Source: Robiginitomaculum sp. (GTDB lineage Bacteria > Pseudomonadota > Alphaproteobacteria > Caulobacterales > Maricaulaceae). Taken from it: a stretch of 35,310 bases of DNA. Location of the stretch: the NCBI GenBank assembly GCA_030949705.1, contig JAUZSF010000023.1, positions 1 through 35,310 on the forward strand. The letters run 5' to 3'. This document shows positions 17,827 through 26,807 of this stretch, piece by piece. The translations under genes were made by a program, and so were the position numbers. The first letter of the stretch is position 1, and every line of letters starts with the position of its first letter. A model generated the notes under the pieces. The model was given only the letters and a program-made list of their open reading frames with translations. It was not told the origin of the DNA and ran no database searches.

Positions 17827-18934
17827 CCGCTCCTCGCCAACACTTTTTTTTAGCAAAAATTATCGTGAGGGACGCCAGAGATTTCTTGAAATATGCATGG
17901 CAAAAGGTCTTGATGTTTCTGCCTATATCCACCCGGATCATAAAGGTCCCCAAGGGGAGGACCTGGCCATTGATTGTGCCTGGATAGGCCCCCAAAATGC
18001 TGAAAAGGTTATGGTCGTTGCATGCGGCACACACGGGCTTGAAGCCTCCACCGGTGCGGCAACAATTTTGCAGTTTTTATACAACAACGCTTATCTTGAA
18101 CGCAGCCAGGACACCGCCCTTTTAATCATTCATCCGATAAATCCATTTGGATGGGCATATGACCGTCGTGGCAATGAAGATGGGATCGACTTAAATCGCA
18201 ACTGTCTGGACCATAGCCTGCCTTACCCCGTCAATACGGCCTATGATGATCTACATCCTCTGATCAAAAATGCCCATGTGGATTCGGAAGGCCTCGTGGC
18301 TTTCATCAAAGCCTTTCATGGCTATAGCGCACAGCACGGCTTGGGGCAGTCCATTGGCGGCATTACCGCCGGTCAGTACACTTATCCCAACGGCATGAGC
18401 TTTGGCGGCAATGCCCTCAGCTGGTCATGCCAGACCCTTTATACAATCGTGGAGCAATATCTAGGGCATGCCAAAAAAATTGTTATGGTCGATTGGCATA
18501 CCGGTATCGGCTCGTATGGAAAACCGTATTTCATAATGGATGACCCGGTCTCCTCGCCTGCCTATGCTCAGGCCAGTCAATGGTGGGCACCACATACCAT
18601 CCACAGTGATGACATTCTTGATGGTGCTTCTCCTGACTATTCAGGATTGATTATCAGAGGCTTGAAAGAAAAAATTACCAGTATTGGCAATGCTGAGACA
18701 CTATGTGTGGTGATCGAATGGGGTACATATAAACTGGATGAAATGCTGCAATCACTCTTGCTGGATGATTGGCTAAAAGCCAATTATACGGCAGAAGGCC
18801 CTCTTGTGGATACTGTGCGCGCACAACTGATTGATCGCTTTTGTCCACAGGCACCCAAATGGAGAAATGCGGTTCTCACTACGGCTCCTTCCCTATACCA
18901 GCAGGCTCTAAAGGGCCTCCGAAAATGGGATTAA
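17816..18934 (+). CDS. DUF2817 protein (M14-like zinc carboxypeptidase fold)
   Basis: This 372-residue protein is of the DUF2817 family, which resembles M14 metallocarboxypeptidases. The zinc site is visible: GTHGLEAST (HxxE), GIDLNRNC with the arginine/asparagine substrate motif, and a distal His in VDWHTGIGSYG; the general-base glutamate is probably in CVVIEWGTY. The start at 17816 is chosen because GGAGGAG lies just upstream and the gene then overlaps the hydrolase stop, a sign of coupled translation. Probable role: cleavage of an amide or peptide bond in the imported compound. There is no signal peptide. Confidence 0.85.
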   Translation: MSFDRSSPTLFFSKNYREGRQRFLEICMAKGLDVSAYIHPDHKGPQGEDLAIDCAWIGPQNAEKVMVVACGTHGLEASTGAATILQFLYNNAYLERSQDTALLIIHPINPFGWAYDRRGNEDGIDLNRNCLDHSLPYPVNTAYDDLHPLIKNAHVDSEGLVAFIKAFHGYSAQHGLGQSIGGITAGQYTYPNGMSFGGNALSWSCQTLYTIVEQYLGHAKKIVMVDWHTGIGSYGKPYFIMDDPVSSPAYAQASQWWAPHTIHSDDILDGASPDYSGLIIRGLKEKITSIGNAETLCVVIEWGTYKLDEMLQSLLLDDWLKANYTAEGPLVDTVRAQLIDRFCPQAPKWRNAVLTTAPSLYQQALKGLRKWD

Positions 18935-19021
18935 CATATCCTCTGACTGAAAAACGAAAATATTGAGCACACAAAAACCACCAAAAAGCTCTCATTATAG
19001 CGGCGGTTAAGACGGTCAGGT

Positions 19022-20743
19022 TCAGATCCATTCAGCAGCCTCAGAAATGCTCTGCGCTACGCGATCAGGGCATTGATACAGGATATTATAGCCGACATCT
19101 TCCAGGATTTCGACGCTGTGATTGCTGTGGGAACGCACATAATCAGCAACAAAATGTGCGCCCATAAGGTGGCAATGCCGCCCGTGAAGCCAGATTTGTC
19201 GACAATGGACAGCCTTGAAATCCTCAGTCCAGTCCGCCAGTTGCGAGCGCCCATCATGCACAAAGGCATCGGCCCCCTGTTCCACCAGATGAAACATGCC
19301 TTCATAGAGATTGGGTTGAATGAGGGGATCGTGAATGCAGGGACGATCAAACGGCGTGGGCGAATAATGATCCTCCAGAAATGCCTGCACCCCTTTTTTC
19401 CGATAGGTACGAATGCCCATAGTCGCAATCAATTTCAGTACGGAGGGAGCGTGACGCGAAGCAACCGAGGTCATACGTGCCTGTCTGGTCATAAAACGGA
19501 TATGCTCTGAGGTAATGGGAATACCCGCCCCGATCATAACCATGCCAGTCAATTGGCCTTCAATACGTTTGGCCAGCCGAAAAGCATGGCTGACCCCGCC
19601 ATGGTGAGTGACGATCAACATCCGGTCTTTCAAATTCAAATGATTGATCAGTTCGATGACATCTTCACAGGCCGTCGCATTATAGCCATGCCGACGCAAT
19701 GGCGCACTGGTATAACCAAAATGCGGGCGGGAGGGCGCAATCACCCGAAGGCCACTTTTCATAAAAGCGCTTTTCATGCCATCCAGAAAATACGGTCCTT
19801 GAAAAAAGCCGTGGATAAACAATACGGGCACCCCTTTGGGATCACCATATTCGTAATAGGCCAGGGTTCGCCCCTGAGGCAGAGACAAGGTATGCAACCC
19901 TTGCCGGGGCGTGGTCCAGTCACTTCCCTTTTGCACCGCAGGCACGGTTCTTTCTGACAGGCCGATGACATAGGCAATGCTGGTACACAAATGCACCAGG
20001 TCATTCATTTTGGTACAGCGGGCTTTACGCAAAATGGCTTTGGCCTGGGTCTTGATCGTATCCACCGAGCGATTACGGCGCTGCGCGATTTCTTTGTGAC
20101 TGTGGCCCATCAAAATGCTTTGCAGAACCAGACCTTCACTCTCACTCAGGCCCAATGCGCTTTGCAGGCTGGCAAAAATGGCGGGGGACCAGTCAAAATA
20201 AGACAGGCTGATATGCAGCCCCACCTCATCTTCACTAATAGGCAAGGCCCGACAATATCCAAAGGCGGAACGCGGGGTGTCTGTTTCAATCTGAAGGTAG
20301 ATCACCCGCTCCAAGCGTTGAACCCCCACCGTAATCTCGGCGATAATGTCACGCAATGCATGGATACTGTCATGGCTGAGCGGCAGTTTATCAATATAGC
20401 CCTCCGCAGCCCCACTGAGTAATGCCTTTGCCTGTGAGTTTACCGTAAGAATCATCCCCTTATTATTGATGATCATTTGTCCATGATGCCCAATGGACAG
20501 CCCGAGTTTTTCATCATCGACCCGGCGCTCGATCAAGTCTTCCAGACGGCTGATGTGGCTTTCCAGATGAGGGTCTAAGTCCGCAAAATGTGGCAGGTTT
20601 TTTGCGATAATGGCATTTTGCTGATCTTCAAACAAATAGCGGTGGGCACTTTCCAGCAACGCATCCAGCCGATCAGAATCTTCTGTAACGGAATATGCCT
20701 GATCCAGAAGATCCAGCATTTTACTTTGCGTATCCGCGCTCAA
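19022..20743 (-). CDS. LuxR-type regulator fused to a catalytically dead alpha/beta-hydrolase domain
   Basis: The protein has 573 residues. Residues about 80-190 look PAS-like (GQMIINNKGMILTVNSQAKA). Residues 197-255 are a LuxR/GerE helix-turn-helix (LSESEGLVLQSILMGHSHKE, then RNRSVDTIKTQAKAILRK). Residues 285-573 have the alpha/beta-hydrolase fold with FIHGFFQG. All three catalytic positions look replaced: the elbow G-x-S-x-G reads THHGG (His381 for Ser), the acid site reads HGRHCH, and the C-terminal GH reads GYNILYQCP. The hydrolase domain is therefore probably a ligand sensor. It starts with TTG at 20741-20743 behind AAGGA. It converges with the hydrolase/DUF2817 operon, and an IS5 copy sits 127 bp upstream of its start. 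Confidence 0.82.
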   Translation of the reverse strand: MSADTQSKMLDLLDQAYSVTEDSDRLDALLESAHRYLFEDQQNAIIAKNLPHFADLDPHLESHISRLEDLIERRVDDEKLGLSIGHHGQMIINNKGMILTVNSQAKALLSGAAEGYIDKLPLSHDSIHALRDIIAEITVGVQRLERVIYLQIETDTPRSAFGYCRALPISEDEVGLHISLSYFDWSPAIFASLQSALGLSESEGLVLQSILMGHSHKEIAQRRNRSVDTIKTQAKAILRKARCTKMNDLVHLCTSIAYVIGLSERTVPAVQKGSDWTTPRQGLHTLSLPQGRTLAYYEYGDPKGVPVLFIHGFFQGPYFLDGMKSAFMKSGLRVIAPSRPHFGYTSAPLRRHGYNATACEDVIELINHLNLKDRMLIVTHHGGVSHAFRLAKRIEGQLTGMVMIGAGIPITSEHIRFMTRQARMTSVASRHAPSVLKLIATMGIRTYRKKGVQAFLEDHYSPTPFDRPCIHDPLIQPNLYEGMFHLVEQGADAFVHDGRSQLADWTEDFKAVHCRQIWLHGRHCHLMGAHFVADYVRSHSNHSVEILEDVGYNILYQCPDRVAQSISEAAEWI

Positions 20744-20869
20744 CCAACACTTCCTTCAAAACAGACCACAAAACGGGGATGCTCTATAACAACAATAGGT
20801 CCAGGGGCCAGACTCATCCCGCTGATTGCCGCCCCACCGATCTGCGCTATCGTCTAAATGGTGACCTAA

Positions 20870-21803
20870 GAGTCTGACCGAAAACTAATTCCATAGAATC
20901 AATTCCTTGCCAATCGCCTTGTGACCATTTTGATATGGGCGATGAGGAGCCAGCTTTCGGCAGAGAGGATAGATTTTTCCCAGTCTTTAGCCAGTCTGCG
21001 GCAGCGGCCCAGCCATGCGAAGGTGCGTTCCACCACCCAGCGGCGGGGAATGATTTCAAAGCCTTTGGCCTTGTCAGAGCGTTTGACAATTTCCATTGTC
21101 CAGCAGCCGATTTTCTCCAGCCTGCCCCTGCAGTTTGGGGCCTGCGTAGCCCCCATCAGCAAAAACATGGCGCAGCCACGGGTGCGTGAAGCGGATGGAT
21201 TTGAGCACCTGAACCGCGCCATCGCGATCCTGAATATCAGCGCCATGAATGACAAACCCGATCAGCAGGCCAATGGTGTCGGTAATGATATGGCGCTTGC
21301 GACCTTTAATCTTCTTGCCAGCATCATAGCCGCAAACCCCGCCGCTTTCTGTGGTTTTAACGCTCTGGCTGTCAATTACACCGGCACTTGGTGAGGCTTT
21401 ACGGCCTTCTTTCTCACGCGCCGTCATCACAAGGGCATGATTGATTTCATGGTACAAACCACGCCTCGCCACTCATAGAAATACCCTTGTACGGTCGACA
21501 TCGGCGGAAAATCATTGGGGATCATCCGCCACTGGCAACCGGTCGTGGCCATGTATTGGATGGCATCCCAGACATCACGAAGTTTGGTGGTGCGCGGGCG
21601 GCCATTCGACTTGTCGCCGGGCAGAAATGGTTCAATCAGAGCCCATTCCTCATCCGTACAATCACTTGCATAGCGGCCATAATTGCGTTCATATTGTGGA
21701 CGGGTGATATCAGTCCAGGTCATCGTGATCTCCTTCGAATCTTTTCACAATCCGAATGAATCATAATCCACTGATATCACTCAATTAGTTTTCGGTCAGA
21801 CTC
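20870..21803 (-). mobile_element. IS5-family (IS427-type) insertion, second copy
   Basis: The element is 934 bp with inverted ends GAGTCTGACCGAAAACTAATT, present at 20870-20890 and, inverted, at 21783-21803. It is flanked by TAA at 20867-20869 and 21804-21806. It lies between the LuxR/hydrolase gene and the cupredoxin gene, upstream of both, so it may have moved or removed promoter sequence of either. Confidence 0.88.
20899..21723 (-). pseudogene. IS5-family transposase, frameshifted
   Basis: The N-terminal segment starting MTWTDITRPQYERNYGRYAS at 21723 breaks after FYEWRG. The frame one base back continues GLYHEINHALVMTAREKEGR, VIDSQSVKTTESGG and [11 protein letters not shown]. Near 21125-21135 the frame shifts again to [20 protein letters not shown] and [17 protein letters not shown], ending at 20899. 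The catalytic D, D and E are all present but in separate frames. The breakpoints are not those of the other IS5 copy, and the N-terminal parts differ at many residues, so the two copies arrived and decayed independently. Confidence 0.8.
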
Positions 21804-21977
21804 TAAGTGTTTAGGATCAGGACCTATTAAGGTCAGACTTCTGTATATTGTTTCCATTACAATCAATATTCACAAAGGTTTGATTGGGGTGTGAAGCCGG
21901 GCTGCATTAAATTTATCCTCCAGTGCTGGGGATTGACACTTTGCGGCATACGACCGCATGCAGAAAAAGAGGCAGTT

Positions 21978-22409
21978 ATGCAATCTATTCGCTTATCCAC
22001 GGTCACCAAAAACACTTCTCCTTATAGGACCTTCCCAAGGCTTGTCCTGCTCGCCGCCTGTAGCACGCTATGGCTGACCGCATCCCAGGCTTGGGCCGGC
22101 GATGCGACCAAAACCGTGATGATGAATGATGCCATGAAGTTTGTACCGGCCAGCGTAACCATTCATGCCGGTGATACTGTGGAATGGAAAAACGGCTCTG
22201 TGCTGATACACACGGTTACCGCCGATGCCTCGCTGGCAAGTGATACTGCCAACGTACACCTCCCCGCCGGGGCAACGCCGTTCAATTCAGGTAATATCGA
22301 AGCCAAAGGCACGTTCAGCCATACCTTCACCACCCCAGGCACCTATAAATATTTCTGCATTCCCCATGAGGGGGTCGGCATGGTGGGCGAGGTCGTCGTC
22401 CAACCATAA
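21978..22409 (+). CDS. Periplasmic cupredoxin (plastocyanin/amicyanin-like)
   Basis: This is a small blue-copper protein of about 143 residues with a signal peptide (VLLAACSTLWLTASQAWA). The mature part has the expected type-1 copper ligands: the first His in VLIHTVTAD, then Cys, His and Met in YFCIPHEGVGM. GDTVEWKN and GTYKYFC are typical beta-strand motifs. It probably carries electrons in the periplasm; its partner is not in the window. The ATG at 21978 is chosen for the AGAGG before it and the proper signal peptide; an upstream ATG at 21891 adds an unlikely Cys-rich leader. Confidence 0.88.
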   Translation: MQSIRLSTVTKNTSPYRTFPRLVLLAACSTLWLTASQAWAGDATKTVMMNDAMKFVPASVTIHAGDTVEWKNGSVLIHTVTADASLASDTANVHLPAGATPFNSGNIEAKGTFSHTFTTPGTYKYFCIPHEGVGMVGEVVVQP

Positions 22410-22551
22410 TCCTGGCCCGATACCCTTCACGACCTGTTCTAGCAAATCACTCTCCCCTCCCCCTGACGCGGTCCAAAACTTCGCAAAAATGGCGAAACGG
22501 ACCGCGTATTTTTTTGCTTTCACGGGGGAAAACATGGTGGCATTGCGCCTT

Positions 22552-22580
22552 GCACAATTTTATTGTACATTTGTCCAATA
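22552..22580. promoter_or_regulatory. Overlapping inverted repeats, probable TetR operator
   Basis: GCACAAT at 22552-22558 and ATTGTAC at 22562-22568 form one dyad (6 of 7). TATTGTACAT at 22561-22570 and TTGTCCAATA at 22571-22580 form a second (8 of 10). Both lie 35-63 bp before the tetR-type gene at 22615, the usual place for an autoregulatory operator. Confidence 0.5.
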
Positions 22581-22614
22581 ATTTTGCTGGCCACCCGCAT
22601 ACCGGAGAAAAAAC

Positions 22615-23247
22615 ATGCCCCGCACCGCCAAAAGGCAAAGCGGAAAACGGACCCGCAAGGCACTGTTGGATGCGGCCTTTCATGTTATTGCCAGCAAGGG
22701 TCTGGAAGGTGCCAGCCATCGTGAAGTGGCCAAACAGGCGGGGGCATCACCGGCACTGACGACCTATTATTTTTCCAGCAAGCTGGACCTGATCCTGCAG
22801 GCCTTTGACCATTATGTGGAACAAGGTTTGCCAGCGATCAATGCGCTGTGGCAACAGGCCTATGACATTCTGGACAGGATCGATGACGGCCTGCCCACAG
22901 AGGAAGGGATTCGCGAACTGGCCCGTCTGGCCGCCAATTTTCTGTGCCTGCCCGAAAACCGGCACCGGGATGAAATTGCCTTCGAGCTGGCCTTTTATCA
23001 TCAACCCCGCCTGGAACCCGAATTGGCCGAACGGGTGTGCGCCTATCGGGAGCGCATGCGCGAACCGGCACTGGAATTTTGCCGCCGCTGTCACTCGCCC
23101 GCACCACAGATTGATGCGGATTTGCTGATGGGACTGATCGCGCGGCTGGAATTTGAACAACTCAGCCAGACCATTGATGTCAGCGTCGAACGCGCCGCGG
23201 CACAATTGGAACGACTGATCACGGTCATCATAGGACACAAAGAATAA
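22615..23247 (+). CDS. TetR-family regulator of the adjoining ThDP/SDR genes
   Basis: This 210-residue regulator has a TetR helix-turn-helix at about residues 12-60 (RKALLDAAFHVIASKGLEGA, then VAKQAGASPALTTYYFSSKL) and an acidic, helical C-terminal domain. It is followed after 24 bp by the thiamine-diphosphate enzyme gene on the same strand, so it probably controls its own operon through the dyads at 22552-22580. The C-terminal domain resembles those of betI-like members, but the ligand cannot be named. Confidence 0.87.
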   Translation: MPRTAKRQSGKRTRKALLDAAFHVIASKGLEGASHREVAKQAGASPALTTYYFSSKLDLILQAFDHYVEQGLPAINALWQQAYDILDRIDDGLPTEEGIRELARLAANFLCLPENRHRDEIAFELAFYHQPRLEPELAERVCAYRERMREPALEFCRRCHSPAPQIDADLLMGLIARLEFEQLSQTIDVSVERAAAQLERLITVIIGHKE

Positions 23248-23271
23248 CGCAAAACAGGAAAGGCGAAGATC

Positions 23272-25026
23272 ATGACCACACAGACCGGGGGCGACCTGAT
23301 CGCCAAAATGCTCACAAAAGAAGGCGTTGATACCGTTTTCGGGATTATTGACGGCACCTATGTGCAGCTCACCGCGGCCTTTAAAAAACATGGCATTCGC
23401 CTGGTTACACCGCGCCATGAAAGCAGCGCCGCGCACATGGCCGGGGCCTATGCGCGCACCACAGGTAAACTGGGGGTTTGCATTGCCTCTAACGGGCCGG
23501 GGGTGGCCAATGTATTGCCGGGGGTGGCCACCGAGAATGGCGAGGGCAACCGGGTATTGCTAATCACCAGTTGGCGACGGACCGGCATTATCAACCCTGA
23601 TCGCGGCGGCGCATTTCAATATTTCAATCAGGTCGGCGCCATCAAACCGATTGCCAAATGGTCGGGGGCCGCCGAAGAATTTTCCCGCATTCCGGAAATC
23701 ATGCGCCGGGCCTTCAGAATTTCACATGAAGGCCGCCCGGGCATGGTACATGTGACCGTACCCGAAGATGTCATCAACACCCCCAGCGACGAGAAAATCC
23801 CTCCCCTTACCCGCCCGGAGCAATATCGCCTCACCACCCCGGTACAGCCGGCCCCGGCGCTGGTCAAGCGCGCCGCCGACATGCTGGAAAACGCCAAAAT
23901 GCCGATGATCCAGGCCGGATCCGGGGTTTTACACGCCGGGGCCAGCGAAGAGCTGGCCATTGTGGCCGAATTATTACAGGCCCCGGTCACCACCAGTTGG
24001 GGCGGGCGTTCCTGCATTGATGAGCGCCGCGCCGTATCCATGCCACTGATGCATACGGAAATGGTCGATAAAATCCGCAATGAATCCGATGTGGTGTTGG
24101 CGCTGGGCACCCGTTTTGGCGAAACCGACTGGTGGGGCAAGGCCCCCTATTGGGCCAAACCGGAGGATCAGGACCTGATCCATGTGGATTGTGATGCACA
24201 GATTATCGGCCTGAACAAGCCCGTGGCGCTGGGCATTCAATGCGATGCCAGGGCCTTTCTGGCCGATCTGGCAGCAGAGCTGAAATCCCGCAATCTGGAC
24301 CGCACCGGCTCCCCCCAGGAAGCCCGGGTACAGGCCTATCACAAAGCCAAAACCGAAAACGGCGAAGCGGCCATGATGTTCATGTCGGCGGTGGAGGTCC
24401 CGCTGCACACCTTCCAGATCCCGGTGATCTGCCAGGAAGTATTTGATGATGATGCGATTATCGTCATTGATGGGGGCAACACAGCGGTATGGGGCACCTC
24501 GTTTCACCAGATCCGTACCCCCGGCGCGCATTTGATGACCTACAAGCTGGGCATGTTGGGGGCCGGTATCGGGCAAGCCCTGGGGGCACAGGTCGCCTAT
24601 CCGGATCGCCAAGTTTATACCATTATCGGCGATGGAGCGATGGGCTTTCATATGCAGGAGATTGAAACCGCGGTGCGCAACAAACTGCCGGTGATTTTTC
24701 TGGTGGCCGTGGACAAGCAATGGGGCATGGTCAAATTCAGTCAGGGCATGGCGCTGAACCCCCAGGGCATGATGGAAAAACGCATTCTGCCCGCCCCGGA
24801 AACCATCAATACTGATTTTGGTGAGATTGCCTTTGACAAACTGGCCGAAGCCATGGGCGCACATGGCGAACGGGTCAGCCAAAAAGAAGACCTGAAACCC
24901 GCCCTGGGGCGGGCCATAAAAAGTGGCAAATGTGCCGTCATCCATGTGGATGTGGATCCAGTAGAGCATATCTGGGCCCCCGGGTTTGAAACCTTCAAGG
25001 CCATGCATCAGGAACCGGCGGGGTAA
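23272..25026 (+). CDS. Thiamine-diphosphate-dependent enzyme, acetolactate-synthase-like
   Basis: This 584-residue enzyme has the three-domain layout of the ThDP decarboxylase/synthase family. The catalytic glutamate Glu50 lies in RHESSAAHMAGAYAR; the middle domain follows (IQAGSGVLHAGASEELA); and the C-terminal ThDP/Mg site shows IIGDGAMGFHMQEIETAVRN with DKQWG as the second metal ligand site. Such enzymes form or break C-C bonds next to a carbonyl. It lacks an adjacent small subunit and is unlikely to be the biosynthetic IlvB; oxalyl-CoA decarboxylase, 2-hydroxyacyl-CoA lyase and benzaldehyde-lyase-like functions remain possible. The gene lies 5 bp before an epimerase-like SDR. Confidence 0.85.
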   Translation: MTTQTGGDLIAKMLTKEGVDTVFGIIDGTYVQLTAAFKKHGIRLVTPRHESSAAHMAGAYARTTGKLGVCIASNGPGVANVLPGVATENGEGNRVLLITSWRRTGIINPDRGGAFQYFNQVGAIKPIAKWSGAAEEFSRIPEIMRRAFRISHEGRPGMVHVTVPEDVINTPSDEKIPPLTRPEQYRLTTPVQPAPALVKRAADMLENAKMPMIQAGSGVLHAGASEELAIVAELLQAPVTTSWGGRSCIDERRAVSMPLMHTEMVDKIRNESDVVLALGTRFGETDWWGKAPYWAKPEDQDLIHVDCDAQIIGLNKPVALGIQCDARAFLADLAAELKSRNLDRTGSPQEARVQAYHKAKTENGEAAMMFMSAVEVPLHTFQIPVICQEVFDDDAIIVIDGGNTAVWGTSFHQIRTPGAHLMTYKLGMLGAGIGQALGAQVAYPDRQVYTIIGDGAMGFHMQEIETAVRNKLPVIFLVAVDKQWGMVKFSQGMALNPQGMMEKRILPAPETINTDFGEIAFDKLAEAMGAHGERVSQKEDLKPALGRAIKSGKCAVIHVDVDPVEHIWAPGFETFKAMHQEPAG

Positions 25027-25031
25027 CCCCC

Positions 25032-26009
25032 ATGGGCAATAAACCCAATGTTCTGATCACCGGAGCCGGCGGTCTGGTGGGGGGCAAGGTGTTGACAACC
25101 ATGGCGCAGAACCGGAACCGGTTTGGCACCGTCATGGCCCTGGACATTCGCCCCATTGATCAAGACAAACGCATTGCGGGTATCGACTATATCGAAGGTG
25201 ATATTTGTGATCCGGCCATGGAGAAGGTGTTCAAAACTCACGACATTTCCACAGTCGTGCATCTGGCCGCCATTGTTGCACCCGGCCATGACAGCTCGGC
25301 GCAAATGGAATATCGCGTCGATGTGCTGGGCACGATCAACATTGTTGACTGTGCACTGGCCGCCGGGGTCCAACAGATCATCACGCTTTCCAGCGGAGCC
25401 GCCTATGGCTATCACGCCGATAACCCGGTGCCGCTTCGCGAAGAAGATGAATTGCGGGGCAATGAGGATTTTGCCTATTCCCGGCACAAACGTCTGGTCG
25501 AGGAATTTCTGGCACAAACCCGTCAACAATCCCCGCAATTACGCCAGCTGATCTTACGCCCCGGCACCATATTGGGCCCCCATGTCAAAAGTCCGGTCAG
25601 CGCCATTTTTGAGGGGCCAGTGGTAATCGGCATTGCCGGCGCGGACGCCCCTTTTGTGATGATCCTGGTTGATGATGTGGCCGCCATTATCGTCAAGGGC
25701 ATATTGGAAAACCGCGAAGGGATTTACAATCTTGCCGGTGATGGGGTGCTGGGCCTGCGCCAGATTGCTCATATGGTGGGCAAGCCCTATGTGCCGGTCC
25801 CCGCAGGACTGTTGAAACTGGTATTGTGGATACTCAAAGCCCTGAAACTTTCTGTGCGCGGCCCCGAGGGGGTGGACTTTTTGCGCTATCGCCCGGTACT
25901 GGCCAATGACCGCCTGAAAAATGAATTTGGCTATACCCCCACCATGGCCACCATCGAAGTCTTTGAAAGTTATCTAAAAAGTACAAACCAGAATGGGAGT
26001 GCGCCATGA
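25032..26009 (+). CDS. NAD-dependent epimerase/dehydratase-like (extended SDR)
   Basis: This 325-residue extended SDR has the NAD-binding motif LITGAGGLVGGKV at the N-terminus, the acidic residue binding the ribose in ALDIRPI, VVHLAAIV, the catalytic Ser in LSSGAAYGYH and the YSRHK catalytic pair. It is likely to oxidise or reduce a hydroxy or keto group on a small carbonyl compound, since no sugar-nucleotide genes are near. It lies 5 bp after the ThDP enzyme gene and overlaps the next SDR by 4 bp (ATGA), so the genes are co-transcribed and coupled. Confidence 0.85.
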   Translation: MGNKPNVLITGAGGLVGGKVLTTMAQNRNRFGTVMALDIRPIDQDKRIAGIDYIEGDICDPAMEKVFKTHDISTVVHLAAIVAPGHDSSAQMEYRVDVLGTINIVDCALAAGVQQIITLSSGAAYGYHADNPVPLREEDELRGNEDFAYSRHKRLVEEFLAQTRQQSPQLRQLILRPGTILGPHVKSPVSAIFEGPVVIGIAGADAPFVMILVDDVAAIIVKGILENREGIYNLAGDGVLGLRQIAHMVGKPYVPVPAGLLKLVLWILKALKLSVRGPEGVDFLRYRPVLANDRLKNEFGYTPTMATIEVFESYLKSTNQNGSAP

Positions 26010-26803
26010 AGGCTAAAACCGTGATCATCACCGGCGGGGGCAGCGGCATTGGCGCAGCGCTGGCGCATCAATACGCCAAGGGCGGGTACAATCTGGCCAT
26101 TTTGGATATTAACCCGCAAGGGGCCGAGGAGACCGCCAATGTATGCCGGCAAATCGGGGCCACGGTTTTGGTGCAGGAATGCGACGTCACCTCCCCTCAG
26201 TCGTGCATGGATGCGGTCGAGGAAACCCTGGCGCATTTTGGGCATATTGATGTGGTGGTGGCCAATGCGGGGCTGACCCATCTCAGCCTGTTGGAAGACA
26301 CGGATTTGAGCGTCATTCGACGGGTGATGGAGGTCAATTTCTTTGGTGCCATTAACATCGCCAAGGTTGCCCTGCCCGCCCTTTTTAAAACCAAAGGCCA
26401 GATCATCGCCATGTCCAGCGTGGCCGGGTTTTGCCCCCTGCCCATGCGGTCCGGTTATGCCGCCAGCAAATACGCGGTGCGTGGTTTTTTTGAAACCCTG
26501 CGCACCGAAACCCGCCATCGTGGGCTGGGGGTGATGATTGTCTGCCCCTCTTATGTGGCCACCAAAATTGGCAAGAACGCCCTGGGCGGTGATGGGGACA
26601 AGGCCACCTATCAACGCCCGGAAGCCAAAGATGCGATCTCGGCAGAGGACGCCGCCGCGCAAATCATATCCGCCGCCAACAAGCGCCGCGACTTTCTGGC
26701 CCTTGGCAAAGGCGCGACGCTGGCGCGCCTGCTCTCGCGCCTGGCCCCCTCATGGTTGGAAAAACTGAGCACACAGCGGGTAATGAACAATGCCAAAACC
26801 TGA
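26006..26803 (+). CDS. Short-chain dehydrogenase/reductase
   Basis: This 265-residue classical SDR has TGGGSGIGAALA for NAD(P) binding, VVVANAGLTHL, the catalytic Ser in AMSSVAGFCP and YAASKYAV. The C-terminal LGKGATLARLLSRLAPSWLE resembles SDRs with an added helix near the membrane. It is the last gene of the TetR/ThDP/SDR run and ends 5 bp before the convergent SMP-30-like gene. A ketone or alcohol made by the ThDP enzyme is a plausible substrate. Confidence 0.87.
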   Translation: MKAKTVIITGGGSGIGAALAHQYAKGGYNLAILDINPQGAEETANVCRQIGATVLVQECDVTSPQSCMDAVEETLAHFGHIDVVVANAGLTHLSLLEDTDLSVIRRVMEVNFFGAINIAKVALPALFKTKGQIIAMSSVAGFCPLPMRSGYAASKYAVRGFFETLRTETRHRGLGVMIVCPSYVATKIGKNALGGDGDKATYQRPEAKDAISAEDAAAQIISAANKRRDFLALGKGATLARLLSRLAPSWLEKLSTQRVMNNAKT

Positions 26804-26807
26804 AAAC

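Noticed and set aside
23974..25008. A 344-residue minus-strand frame opposite the ThDP enzyme gene
   Set aside because: It has no recognisable motif and covers the conserved ThDP catalytic domain on the other strand; a frame shadow.
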